The position numbers were made by a program, and so were the translations under genes. DNA of 64,000 nt from Galaxea fascicularis. Its lineage: Eukaryota; Cnidaria; Anthozoa; Scleractinia; Euphylliidae. The notes under the pieces were generated by a model that made no database searches, was not told where the DNA came from, and saw nothing but the letters and a program-made list of their open reading frames with translations. Every line of letters starts with the position of its first letter. Position 1 is the stretch's first letter. Positions 1-11,605 of this stretch are shown here, piece after piece. The stretch covers positions 8,264,884 through 8,328,883 of the forward strand of contig OX419346.1 in assembly GCA_948470475.1 (NCBI GenBank), read 5' to 3'.

Positions 1-1230
1 TTGGTCAGCCATGATGGTAGGAGAGAGAACGTGAAAGAATGGGGACAACTCTATACCCATTAATCAGTTTGATCGGACCGTTTTGTTCGGATGCCGTTCC
101 ATTTTCCCCTGGTTGGTCCCACTGGTCTCTAACCGGTCGATCTGGGGTAATAGACCACTTTCATAATGGCCGCCGATAATATTGTTCTTTTGTATCTATG
201 TTAATTAGACTTACTGGCCTCATTTTAGCGCAAACATTCTTTGGTATTTTGCACATAGCAGCGAGGTTAGAAAGGCAGGCTTATCAGCATTAAAACAATA
301 GAATATTTTATTTGGCCGCCATTATGAAAGAGGTCTATGGAAAGCACCCACTGTTTTTGCTCATTACAGCTACTGTTTTGTGGCGTTCTCGTTCCCGTGG
401 CCGTCCTTTTTGCTTAAACTTCCTGTTGTCTTGAGTCGACTCCAACTGATGCGTGGTATAAATAACGCTGACCACAATTTCCCATGTTTGAATTTCTCAT
501 TCCCCGTTCCCCATTCCCCGTTCTACATTTCCCAGTCAATCTTTTAGTAACATCCAACCTTGGGTCAATAATAGTATTTGGATGATAATTGGCATCAAAA
601 CATTTCTGGGCAAGATTTGCACGCAGCCGTATTCGAAATACAGCTATAATTATACATGGTCAGCATGTATTGAATGGAATTTGAGTCACAAAGTTTATAT
701 ACGATTAATGCGTGAGTCGTGTTGAAGTCTTGCCAATTGAATTGAGTTGTTTTGGGGTACAGACGTTGTGCTTGAGTACTTATTTATCTTCCCCGTACAT
801 TAATATACCAGGTTTGAATTTTTGTACCAGTGCTTATTTTAAATTCGAACAAATAAACAAATTTAAAATCTCCCCGAATAGTGACTTTCCACGATATTGA
901 ACATCTCGATTGTTTATAACCCTGCAGAGAGTTTAGAAACGTGTTTCGTTTTTTAAAATAACCAGTCATTCAGAACAGAAAAGAGACTGAGGGTAGAATC
1001 ATTGACGGATCTTTACAATTGCTTATAAATGGAGTTTATTATATCATTGTGTTTAAAGGTGCCCAAGGGATACCTTTGTCGCAGTCATTCGATTGGTTGC
1101 CTTTAAAAGTGACAGTTCCGAGCACATCATTGTAAACGCCAACAACACAGGGGGTCTTACGCAAAAGACACAGAGTGTATGTAATAACGCCTAGGTACAC
1201 GTTTGGTCTTTGTAAAAAGTGCGAAAACCC
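1..1230. other. intergenic, no gene recognised
   Basis: Only short random open frames occur here and none resembles a known protein. The stretch has runs of simple C/T-rich sequence near 490-540 and one MITE-like inverted repeat, listed separately at 151-343. Confidence 0.6.
151..343. repeat. MITE-like inverted repeat
   Basis: The left arm at 151-180 (ATAGACCACTTTCATAATGG) is matched as an imperfect reverse complement at 313-343. The interior has no coding potential. No clear target duplication flanks the arms, so class and exact ends are uncertain. Confidence 0.5.
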
Positions 1231-1450
1231 AGAGATTAAGGGGGCATTCTGGGTGAATTTGTGGGTAAATGGGGTGAATTAAGAATTAAAAGAAAGAAGG
1301 TAGAAAAAGATTTTGACTCAACTTCTCCGCTCCCCTCAACTTATATTCCCTTAAAACAATACAAGAATCATCAAACAATTAAAAAATGTACTGTAGCAAG
1401 GGCTCCAACCTAATGGAGCCATTTTTCGATTGATTGAAATCGGGGCCAGA
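1231..1450 (+). repeat. dispersed repeat shared with the Penelope-like loci
   Basis: This segment aligns by eye with 30360-30725 in the same orientation and with 28740-28890 in inverted orientation. Shared landmarks are a CTCCCCTCAACTT block, a CTCCAACCT block and CCATTTTTCGATTGA. At the other two loci the repeat adjoins Penelope-like coding sequence, so it is probably non-coding end sequence of that element. Confidence 0.55.
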
Positions 1451-2237
1451 TTTTTACCAGAACCCACCCCCCTCTGTGAAGGGCTTAGGCAAGGGTGGTC
1501 CACTTGTTCAACACTTTTCAGGTGATCTGCTAACATTTCACAAGGACTTCTTGCTTTTTTCACCCTCTAAATCAACATACAGCCAGTAGATACCAGTGGA
1601 CTCTTCACGTTTTCAATTATTCTGACGAATTTGTCTGTAAAACAACAACCAAGTAATAACTTTATTGTCTCAGCGTAACGTGTGGAAAAACTACTTTAAC
1701 AAACATTCTGGAGATTTACGCGTTACCAAAGGCTCTGGTGTTGCATCTGCATACACGATTTGTACATGCAACATTCTCTTGTGGAAACGAACTTGTTTCG
1801 AAAGGTGTACGAAAGCCTTAAATGTTTTGGGGAATATTTGTCAAGGTGCAGGACGAAACAAACTGTAATATGATACAGCAACATTATGACAAATAAACTA
1901 AGAAACTACAGCATGAAGTTAATTAACTTAACGACGTGTTGAAATTACCAGTAGCACTAAGAGACTGAGGTAGTATCATGATATTGTGTTAACATAAGTG
2001 ATCACTCTTGTTTGGGATGAGGTTTGGAAGGCAGAACTAATGTTTCTCCTATGCGCTCTGGTCCCTTACGACTGTATCTGGCTCTTTTTTCCAATTAGCT
2101 TCTATCATGGCAGGTTATCATACTATGGTTTAGATCATTTGAGTTGGTTCAGTTTGTGAATGAACAGTTTCTTATGTTAACCTGGACCTGAGTTTGGGGT
2201 GTGGTCATTGATCAGTCAAGGATCCGTATTAGCAATA
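1451..2237. other. no gene recognised
   Basis: I see no coding sequence, RNA gene or structured repeat here. The open frame at 1665-1868 (+) resembles nothing I know. Confidence 0.5.
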
Positions 2238-4408
2238 AGTCAATCAATCAATCAATCAAAAATCAAATGAATCATTTTTTTTTAACACGGTAAAAATTCA
2301 TCAGGTGATTACAATATAAAATGCATTGACTACATCATAATTGCTAATAACAATAAATACACACCTAAAAAGTCTCTTCTGTTAAAATACTACTCTAAAC
2401 TAGACCTGTTTTCCATAAATGCCGTGTATATAACTTAATTAACTAAAATGAAGGTTTAGCAATTGCTTAAAAAGATCAAAGATTTCACTTTTCTTAGATA
2501 GCCGGGGAGACTGTTCCAGAGAGTTGCACCTCTATACCTAAAGCTCCTTTTTAGGTAGTTGGTTCTGGGTAAAGGGACATTTAATTTGTTTGTAGAGTCC
2601 CTTAAGACATATCCTGACGTACTACGCTCAGTGAACATAGAGGATAAGTAGTCAGAAGCCAGATCATTAAAAGCTTTGAACACCATTAAAGGTACTTGAA
2701 TTTGACGCTGGGCATCCAGGTCTTTCCATCCAACAAGTCACTGTAATAAGTACCCAGCGTCAGCTTCATGGGAGGAGGAAGTCAAAATGCGAGCAACACG
2801 ATTCTGAAGCTTTTGTAATTTTTCGGAGAGCGTTTTGCCGCAATTCCCCCAGACAATACTACAGTAATCGAAATGGGGTTGTACCAAGTCATTATAGATG
2901 TAATATAGTATATCTGGTGCAACTAAAGGTCTACTTCGCTCCGTGGCGCCAATGCCGGAGGCAATCTTTTTGTCAATATGACTAAGCACGCCATGTTATC
3001 ATCAATAAGAATCCCAAGTGATTTAGTAGTGGATACCTGTTTTATAGGAACATTATCTATCCAACTTTCAACGAATTCATATTGAGTGCTCAGTTTTTGT
3101 CTACATAAACTCGGTTTTAGTCGTATTCAGAGTAAGTTTATTACAAAGAAGCCATTTGTGGATGTTATTTAAATCACAAGTCAGACCAGATTGTATCGAG
3201 TGTAAGTCTGAGCTAGCATATGTTATGTCAGTGTCGTCTGCATACATCCTAGGCTAGCAGAACGATAAACAATTTGGAAATCGTGGATATAGATAAAAAA
3301 TGAAGAGAGCCTAGGATAGTTCCCAGAGGGACCCCACAGCCCAGAGAACAGACTTTAGAAAGCGAACCGTTAACAACACATTTCGGAGTACAGTTATTTA
3401 GATACGACTTAAACCAATCATAAGCAGACTCCTGTATTCCACACAGCCTAAGTTTAGCTGAGAGAAGATCGTCATCAACAGTATCAAATGCCTTTTTGAA
3501 GTCCAGGAAAACCACTACATTTACATTACCGCGATCTATATTGAAAGCCCAACTGTCAGTCGCTTCTAAAAGAGCAGTGACAGTCGAGAGCAAGGAGCGA
3601 AAACTTGAATGTTGGTTAGTGATAATCTCATTAGCCAAAAAACTGTATAATTGATCATACACTATTCTTTCGAACACTTTAGCTACCACTGAGATAACAG
3701 AGATTGGCTGATAATTATTCACATCAGTTCGCTCACCTTGTTTAAATAATAGCGTCACCCCAGCGCATTTCCAATCATCAGGAAATAACCCAAAAGTTAA
3801 AGACTTATTGAAAATGTTACATAAAGGGATCGAAATAAGATCCGCACATTCCCAAATTAGTTTGGCAGGAATATTATCCAGTCGACCCGTTGCTTTGGAT
3901 TTAGATCATTTATTTAAGATAGAGAAAACATCAATGCTACTTCTAATTGGACTGAAAGAGAACCTGTTGTTGCTGCCAACAATGTAATCAGTATAACTTG
4001 AACCATCAGTAACAAGGGGTACCTCATTAGCAAGTTTGGTTCCAATTGTTGAAAAGTGATCATTAAAAAGCTTGGAAAGCTCATGGGAATTGGTTACTGA
4101 GTTCTCGTTTAGTTTTAATTTAGTTTTAATTCCTTCACAGACGCACTGTTTTTCTGACGGGACGTGAGTTCATTAATCATTTGCCAGGTTTTACGTAAGT
4201 CGCCATTAGACTGAATAAATGCATTAGCATAGTAGGATGACTTGGCAGATTTAACTTCTCCATTGATTTCATTACGTAGCCTTTTGTACACAGCCCAGTC
4301 CTGAGGATCGTTAGACAGCATAGTTTTCCGTTTGGCCACGTTGCGATCGCGCATACCCTTCCGTGGACCTGTCTGATGTGATCCAAGGTGCCTTGCCCGA
4401 CCTAACAC
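2238..4408 (-). mobile_element. degenerate CR1/L2/jockey-like LINE (element 1)
   Basis: This is the 3' part of a non-LTR retrotransposon read on the minus strand. The linker between endonuclease and reverse transcriptase (RT) is at 4115-4408. The RT core at 3249-3758 has motif A (DFKKAFDTVD) and a damaged motif B (GVPLGTILG, where GVPQG is usual). A catalytic YADD lies near 3228-3245, just past a frame break. The C-terminal domain is at 2738-2989 (VQPHFDYCSIVWGN) and 2456-2686 (RYRGATLWNSLP). Several frameshifts make it dead. The endonuclease is missing, so it is 5'-truncated. The 3' end is marked by a TGAT microsatellite at about 2243-2262. Confidence 0.88.
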
Positions 4409-5099
4409 GTTTTGGCAGTCATCAGGTCATCGTTCAGTCCAGTTCAGTGGTCCGGCAAAAGCTAGCTCTGCAAGTGAGTCCCATCGCAACAGATGGCGCT
4501 AGAATTCCGGAGCCCACCAAAAAAAGATATAGAGATGAACAAGCCAATGCAAGCGTGTGTTTTTAACGTCTTAGCAGTGAACTAGGCCTTAAGGTGGTTC
4601 AAAATGCTTTCTTTATTTTTAAACACCAATTTTTTGATGGGTTGATACTACCACAATTGTTTGTTTGTTTCCTTTTAAATGGTACCCAAAAAAAGTCCAA
4701 TTATTTGTCAATAAGTTGTGAACGTTTTTTTTTTAATGTATGATGTTACCATAGCAACGGTACAGCCCCTTAGAAACACCCTTAATTTAAATAGCTTCCC
4801 GGCGACCCCCGTTTTTTATTATTAAATTGCGATCAGCATATCTAGCAGGTTCAGAGCCTCATTTTTTCGATGATTTAATGTGGCTCTGAACCTGCTCTAC
4901 AGATTTTTTTAAAACTTTGCAGAAAGATGAATACTGATATGCTGATTGAAAGCAAATTCACCGCTCTAAAACTTTACGCTAATACTTCATCTCTATTTTG
5001 TTTCAGCGGTAATATAATCAGGGCTACCCACCTGCAATAGTAACCCATTTACACCGAACTCACCCGCACTCCTGAGGTATGGAGGTCTGGCGGCCACAC
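4409..5099. other. no gene; strong hairpin at 4843-4896
   Basis: The stretch is non-coding. A perfect 15-bp inverted repeat (AGCAGGTTCAGAGCC) encloses a short AT-rich loop at 4843-4896. Weaker outer arms (ATCAGCATATC and GATATGCTGAT) suggest the core of a small foldback element. Confidence 0.5.
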
Positions 5100-5470
5100 A
5101 GGAATATTACCAGAACACAAGGTATTATAGAATATACAAACCACCAAACATACATCTAATCTCAAAAGGAAAAACGCCCAAGCTAAAACCCCAAACTGAA
5201 ACAGGGCATGGCCATCAAGAACCGCTTTCAAAAACTCCAGTGGGACATGAAGTTCTTTTTCTGTCATCCCCTGAGCCATCTTAAGAGGGCAGTTCTAAAA
5301 CTTGACCCTACGCACTGAAGGTATGGTTCCGCCTTCCGGGCTGAAATTGGGTGACACCACCCATTCCGGAATGGTAAAAGCGATTAAAAAATTCTTGGCA
5401 AGGGGCTACAAGAAAAGAAAGAAACGTAAGGGAGGAGACAGCTCAAGGGATGACAGCTTTGAGTCTAGCA
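5100..5470 (+). repeat. dispersed repeat, inverted partner at 37599-38005
   Basis: The segment matches the reverse complement of 37599-38005 over most of its length. Shared pieces include the peptides YTNHQTY and LQEK, a GGGTGACACC block, and a terminal stretch ending in GACAGCTTTGAG. The partner keeps longer open frames, so both may descend from a coding repeat I cannot name. A (GATA)n array follows directly. Confidence 0.65.
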
Positions 5471-5472
5471 AC

Positions 5473-5581
<109 letters not shown>

Positions 5582-8390
5582 CGTCTATGAAAAGAACACC
5601 TCGTAGTCCGAGGACTGAATTACGTGTACAATGTACAAAATCAGATTTGTAATTAAAATAGTTATAAGGATCTATAATAATACAAAGTATACAATAACTA
5701 ATAAAATCATATCACTTAACCTTGTGTAAAAAAAACAATAAATAAAAAATATACATACATAAACATATTTTTTCACATTCTAAGGCTATGGCTAGCTATT
5801 AAAGATTTTTTAAGGCGTTCCGTCCTGTACACAGGCACATTGAACTTCCTATTGCTGCGCAGCTGCCTATGGTAATCAGCTTTAGGTGGGAGCAGACCAG
5901 CGAGCTTGTGATTAATGTCAAGAACAATGTCATTAAAAAGATCAAAAGATAGTGACGCTCGCCTGTCGTAAAGAGAGGGGTGCCTTCCTCTTTGAGCGCG
6001 CTGTTGTAGCTTGCGAAAGGAAAAATAATGCGCAAGGCACGCTTCTGAATACGTTCCAGCTCCTCAGATAAATAGGACGGAAGGCTGAAATGAAAAACTT
6101 GACATGCGTATTCTAAGACCGATCTTATGGTACTACAATAAAATAAGACAAGATCACTCCCAGAGATACCAGCTCGTTTAAGTTGTCTCAGGAAGTACAA
6201 TGTTTTGGCAGCCTTTGAAGTTATATTAAAGATGTGATCATTCCATTTGAAATCACCAGTTATGGTAACGCCAAGCACTTTAGCCGAGTTGACTCTCTCG
6301 AAAACAAAGCCATCGAGTTCAACTGGAGGAGGTCTCTTAAAACCCGACTGCAGTTCCTTGCATTTGGATGGGTTCAGCTGCAAACGGTTATCCTCATATC
6401 AGGTGCTAATAAAGTCGACAGCTTGCAGAAGTGCACTTTGTTTGGATGGTGGTACTATTTCCGAAACAGCAGTGTCATCGGCGAATTTCTACATAGTAAA
6501 CGACCCATCAGGTAACCTAAGGTCGTTTATCAGCACCAATGATAACCAAGAGCCAAAACGAGTCCCCTGGGGAACTCCTGCTGGAACATTTAGCCACTCA
6601 GAGTAAACTCCGTTAAGCTTAACTCTTTGCTGTCTGTCCCTCAAGAAATCAATAATCCAGATAATGGCAGTTGGCTTGACCCCAAGAGTGCAAAGTTTGC
6701 CGATCAAAATATTATGGTCCACTAAGTCAAAAGCTTTACGAAAGTCCAGTAGAGCGGTTCTTACAGTTGCCCCAGTGCCGTCGGTGGCGAGCAGCCAATG
6801 GTGGAACATAGAGATAAGCGCGAACGTAGTGGAAGAGCCCGTGATGAAGCCAAATTGACCTGGATCAATATGGGGTAACACCACGGGCTTCAGAGCCTTC
6901 TCGATAACAAAGCTCTCAGCGATCTTCGACAAGGCTGAAGTAAGTGAGATTGGCCGTAGATCTTTCTTTAAGTCAGAGACAACGGGCGCTTTGGGAAGCG
7001 GTGGAATGTCGTCCAGTTTCCATACACGGGGTACACAGACTTCAGAGAAGGAGGTGTTCAGGATGTCAGCAATGGGCGCAACCAAGATGTTAGCGTATTC
7101 CTTTAGGACCCAGTTTGGAATGTCGTCTGGGCCACCCGCACGAAAAGTGCTGACCTCGCGAATCTTCCTCGCGAGAGATTGCTCGGTAACTACAGTTGGT
7201 ACATCATAATCTGCTGACACCCGCGCGCTGCCTGCTGAGGGCGAATAGTCCTTCATAACGCTGACAAACGCCTGCTTAATTTTCTCAGCTAGAACTGCAT
7301 CCTTACATACGAGATCCTTGTGGAGCTTGGATTTCAGATCGCGCTCAGTTGATTTAGTGGAGCCACAAAGCTGCTTCACCTCTCTCCACCAATCGCTAGG
7401 CCTGGAAGCATGCAGGCTCTCGACCTTGTTCTGGTTACAGGCCTTCCGACAGCATTTGAGCTCTCGATTCACTTTGTTTCTTAAGATCTTAAATAGGGAC
7501 TGGTTCCCGGATGCAAATGCCTTCTGACGACGAGCAATTAGTTGTTTGAGTTGCGCAAACAGCCAGGGCCGATCAGTCTCGAACACCCTCATAGAGCGCA
7601 CGGGCATGATCATGTTCAGCGTCAGTAAGAGTTCTAAGCTTGCGTTCACATGATAAATCAGGTGAGAGAAGGTCAGACCAGGGCACATGAAGAAGAAATC
7701 TGCCCACACTGGCTCTTTTGCTAGGTCTCTTGTCTCTGGAGAAGATTATCTTGCATATAGACTTAGAGGGCATCTCCCTGATTCTCGGCCCCATATACAC
7801 TGACAGGTGGTCAGATAGACCAAATGGAGGAAGGCTGCTTGGAGCAGAAAAAATTGGTGAAAATTTGATCCAGAGTTCTATCTTACCTCTAGTCGGAAAT
7901 GTAACAGTAGGCTTGAGGTGAAAGGCTTCAACAGCAGATTGGACCATAGGGAGGAGCGACCTGTTGAAGTCACCAGCCAAAATGATGGTACAGCTAAGAT
8001 ATTTTGCCTCAAGAGAAACTAAGGATGTCACCAAATAGTCCCTCATAGCCGTATCGTTGGCGTCAGGGGGTTGGTACACCACGCCCACAATGATGTTGGA
8101 GAACCGTGCGGTAATAGGATGGGCCTAAGGACGGCCCAGAGAACTTCATGATCCTCATGTTGAAAATCAGTTAGAACTTTGCACTGGATCGAATTTTTAA
8201 CGAACATGCACACACCTCCATGTTGCCAGCCGACACGGTCGCGTCTAAAAAGCTGGTGTGAGCGATTTCATTAATTTTAGGCGTTAAGGACACTGTGTTA
8301 GACAAAAAGATCGACGGAAGAAAGTGAAGCCTCCCAAGGGAGCTTGTGGAAAAAATTGAACCCTCGTTAAGTTTCATTGTTCAGAATCTA
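5582..8390 (-). mobile_element. CR1/L2-like LINE (element 2), nearly full ORF2
   Basis: Read on the minus strand, this covers most of an ORF2. The N-terminal APE endonuclease lies at 7573-8377, with frameshifts, and shows AGDFN and GLSDH motifs. The RT lies in an open frame at 6489-7709 (406 aa). It shows an LRPISLTSALSKI block, QFGF, motif A (LDFRKAFDLVDHNIL) and motif B (PAGVPQGT). Motif C (FADDTAV) follows at about 6465-6482, just after a premature stop. The C-terminal domain at 5799-6383 shows LGVTITGDFKWNDHI and RIQKRALRII. The element encoded a target-primed reverse transcriptase but is now inactive. Its 5' end abuts the L1-like element on the opposite strand near 8400. Confidence 0.9.
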
Positions 8391-8494
8391 TTGTTTGATT
8401 TAGTTGAAATTTCTCGATAAGAAGCTAAACAGTGTTTTTCATCTCAGAAGGCACAGAGGTTCTCCTTAGAGGAGAAAGTAAATTAGCTCTCATT

Positions 8495-8968
8495 ATGCAC
8501 GACGATCTTGAACAATACACTAGGACATTTAACTTAGAGATATATAGCATTCCCGAAGAAAGCGAAGAGGATACATAACAGATCATCCTAGACCTTGCGA
8601 AATGCTTGAACGTGGACCTGGTACCAGAAGACGTCGATATTTCCCACCGCGTTAAAAAAGGTAATATCCAGCCAAGGCCAATAATTGTTAGATTTTCCAA
8701 TTACTATAGTAAAGAAAAAATGTATCACAATCGTCGTAAGCTGCGCAGAGTAAACGTTCGGGAGTCTTTGCGAGGCGCAGAAAGAGTGTACATAAACGAA
8801 AATCTGACGGCTTAAAGGGCAAGTTTATTCAAGAAAGTGCGAGATAAGTAGCGTCTTCACGAAGAATGGCGAGTTTGGACTCTAGACGGAAAGATTTTCG
8901 TCAAAACAGATCCCGCAAGCACCGAAATAATAAAAATACAAAATCTTAAAGATCTCGAGAAGCTTTAG
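8495..8968 (+). pseudogene. LINE ORF1 (L1 ORF1p-like, RRM region), broken
   Basis: From the ATG at 8495 a frame of 158 codons runs to the TAG at 8966-8968, with three in-frame stops. It reads DDLEQYTRTFNLEI, then DVDISHRVKK, RPIIVRFSNY and a basic stretch. This is the usual order of the RNA-recognition and C-terminal domains of L1-type ORF1 nucleic-acid chaperones. The N-terminal coiled coil expected upstream is not visible, so the copy is probably 5'-truncated near 8440. Confidence 0.75.
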
Positions 8969-10046
8969 ATTTCAAGTACGAATAATATTTATGTTATTTA
9001 TTTCGCCAATTCTTCCCCGTCCGCATGGCATTGTTTCAAACTATATTGGTTTTTTTGTATCCCAACTAGTCATGTTTTTTTCTCTCCCTTGATTACGATC
9101 TCGGGTTAGAAATTATTTTATACCGGTGTGATTGTTGTCGATATTGTGTTACTAGTTCTTTATTCTTTGAATCGTAGCTTGTTTGTAATTAACTTTATTT
9201 GTCATTTAGTATTCTGGCCGTCAATTCTAGCTTATTGTTGCTGTGCTATTGTCTTTTTTTCCCGTAGGTTGATATATCTAGTCTTTTGAAAATAATTAGT
9301 CTCAATGTCAGGGGGATATGTAATCAAACCAAACGGAGAGGAATTTTCTCATATTTAAAGAACCAAAAGGCGACGCTATATTGTCTTCAGGAAACCTTTT
9401 CACAGAAAAAGGATGAGAATGTCTGGTCTGCGGAATGGGGAGGACAAACTTTATTTGCTCATGGGTCAGAACATTTCCTTTTCAAATCTAACGCTCATCT
9501 CAGTCTTCATATTATTTACAGTGATCCAAATGGTAGATACATTATAGCTAAACTTAAAGTGGGCGATGAAGAACTTTCTGTGGTCAATATCTCAGTACTG
9601 TAGCGAGAGCTGCTACACCGCCCCAATATCTATGCACCAAATCAGCACAATGAAAAATTGACTTTTATTAAAAATCTTGTGCCTGATCTTATAGCTAAAA
9701 CAGATATTACAAAATTAATAATCACAGGAGATTGGAATTGTACTTTAACGCCAAAAGATAAAGCAGGTGGCATTCCTTGGAGAGAAACAGAATACAGAAA
9801 CTCGATCATTCGCCTTATGAAGGAATTTGACCTAAATCATATTTATCGTTAACTTCATCCGAACACTAGAGCTTTCACTTATGAGTCCAAAAGCTTTAAG
9901 ATGAAATCGAGAATTGATTATTTTTTTACTTCCAATCCAATGACTGCTAATGTGAAAAATGCGGTAATCCGCGTGTCTATTGCCCCTGATCACAAGGTAA
10001 CTTTTTTATCTCTAGAAATTCAAGGAGATTTCAAACGGGGCCCAGG

Positions 10047-10422
10047 TAGCCTGAGTATCAGGCGTTTCTAGGTTGGGGAAGGCAAAAAGAGCGAGAAAGC
10101 GAAGGAAGAAACGCCTAACACAAACAGCTACTCTGAAGCCTTCCACCCCCATACAGCACGTGTTATAATTAGCCAATCAAAATCACTTCCGGTAACTGTC
10201 ATGTGTCATGAGAGTAAACTTCAATATGGCGTCTGTAACCCCTGCACTGGAAGCTTGACTTCCGGTTGACTCACGTGACGTTTCTTATTGTCTTTTGACC
10301 AATTAGCGCAACATCCAGAATCTGGATGTTGGACACAAGCGAATCAATGGCTTTGTGTCAGGCCCTTCTCCTCTTTCTTCCCCTCGTCACCGCTTCCCCG
10401 ATAGGGCCTAATACTCAGGCTA
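10047..10422. mobile_element. Mutator-type MITE with 9-bp target duplication (copy 1)
   Basis: Terminal inverted repeats are TAGCCTGAGTATCAGGC on the left and its reverse complement, with one mismatch, on the right. A perfect 9-bp duplication, GGGCCCAGG, flanks it at 10038-10046 and 10423-10431. A nearly identical 375-bp copy sits at 38960-39334 with its own 9-bp duplication, which fixes the ends independently. A 9-bp duplication is typical of Mutator-like elements. There is no transposase. The copy interrupts the L1-like ORF2 and so is younger than it. Confidence 0.92.
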
Positions 10423-11197
10423 GGGCCCAGGCTCCTGGAAGTTTAACAACCAGCTGTTGGAGGATGAAAATTTCATTCAACTTGTTAACAGGTAATACTT
10501 AGAAATTTTAGAAAAATATAAGGATCTTGAAAATAAACGACTACTTTGGGAAATTATTAAAATAGAAATTCGTGCCTTCACTATCACCTACTCCAAGAAA
10601 GAAAGGAGAGAAGCAAAACAAAGAGAAATAGAATTGCAAAATGAAATCAACGAGCTAGACCAGAAAATATTTAACGATCTTTGCCTTGATACCAATACTT
10701 TGAATAACTATGAAGAAGCTAAAAAGCAACTGAAAGATTTATATGACATGAAAGGGAGAGACAATGTTTCGCTCCAAATCCCGCTGGATTGAGCATGGAG
10801 AAAAGCCTACAAAATATTTCTTTAATTTAGAAGAGAAAAAAAATATGAAAAGAAACTAATCAAGGAACTAAAAACTAAGAATCCTGCTGAGCCATTAACC
10901 AATGTCAAGGACAAAGGTAACAAAATTGAGGAACACCTTACACAACTTTTGAATCGTCAAATAGTGAAAGATGAAACTTTGAATGAAGTTAACTTCGACT
11001 CATTCGTGAAAGAGCTTGAGATCCTTAAGCTAACACAGGAAGAACAAGATCTAATGGATCACGACTTATCGTCAAAAGGGCAAGACTCCGGGCGATGATG
11101 GCTTTCCTGTTGAATTTTACGAAACCTTTATAGAAATAATCGGACTCAACTTACTGGACTCCTATAATGAATCTAAGCTTTTCAAAAAAACAAATTA

Positions 11198-11605
11198 AAG
11201 TGCCTATAACCCCAAAATATTTTTTTCGCTAACATGCATATTTGCACCTGTTCGAAATGGATTGCCGCACTTTTTGTCCTTTTTTCTCCACATCTTGACT
11301 TTTATAGGCTTTGAAACAGAGCCTCATTTGATTCACGACCGAGTCAGGAGGGGAGTGGGTCTATTCCTGATTTGACGTCACAAACTGATTTGCATGCATG
11401 TTTACAAAGAGTTAATGCGATGCAAATCAGTTTGTGACGTCAAATCAGGAATAGACCCAATCCCCTTCTGACTCGGTCATGAATCAAATGATGCTCTTTA
11501 AAAAGTCAAGATTCAGTGAAAAAAGGAAAAAATGCCGCAATTTGTTTCAAACAGGTGCAAAGATGCATTTTAGCGAAAAAAATATTTTGGGGTTATAGGC
11601 ACTTT
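11198..11605. mobile_element. 408-bp foldback (palindromic) element
   Basis: The segment is close to a full palindrome centred near 11400. Its outer arms are AAAGTGCCTATAACCCC and its reverse complement. Inner arms carry a GATTTGACGTCACAAACTG block and complement. It splits the LINE reverse transcriptase just before its SQRRGI block. I could not identify a target duplication with confidence. It would form a very long hairpin. Confidence 0.88.

Noticed and set aside
4363..4566. 67-residue plus-strand frame near the LINE
   Set aside because: Mostly antisense to LINE linker sequence, and it resembles no protein.
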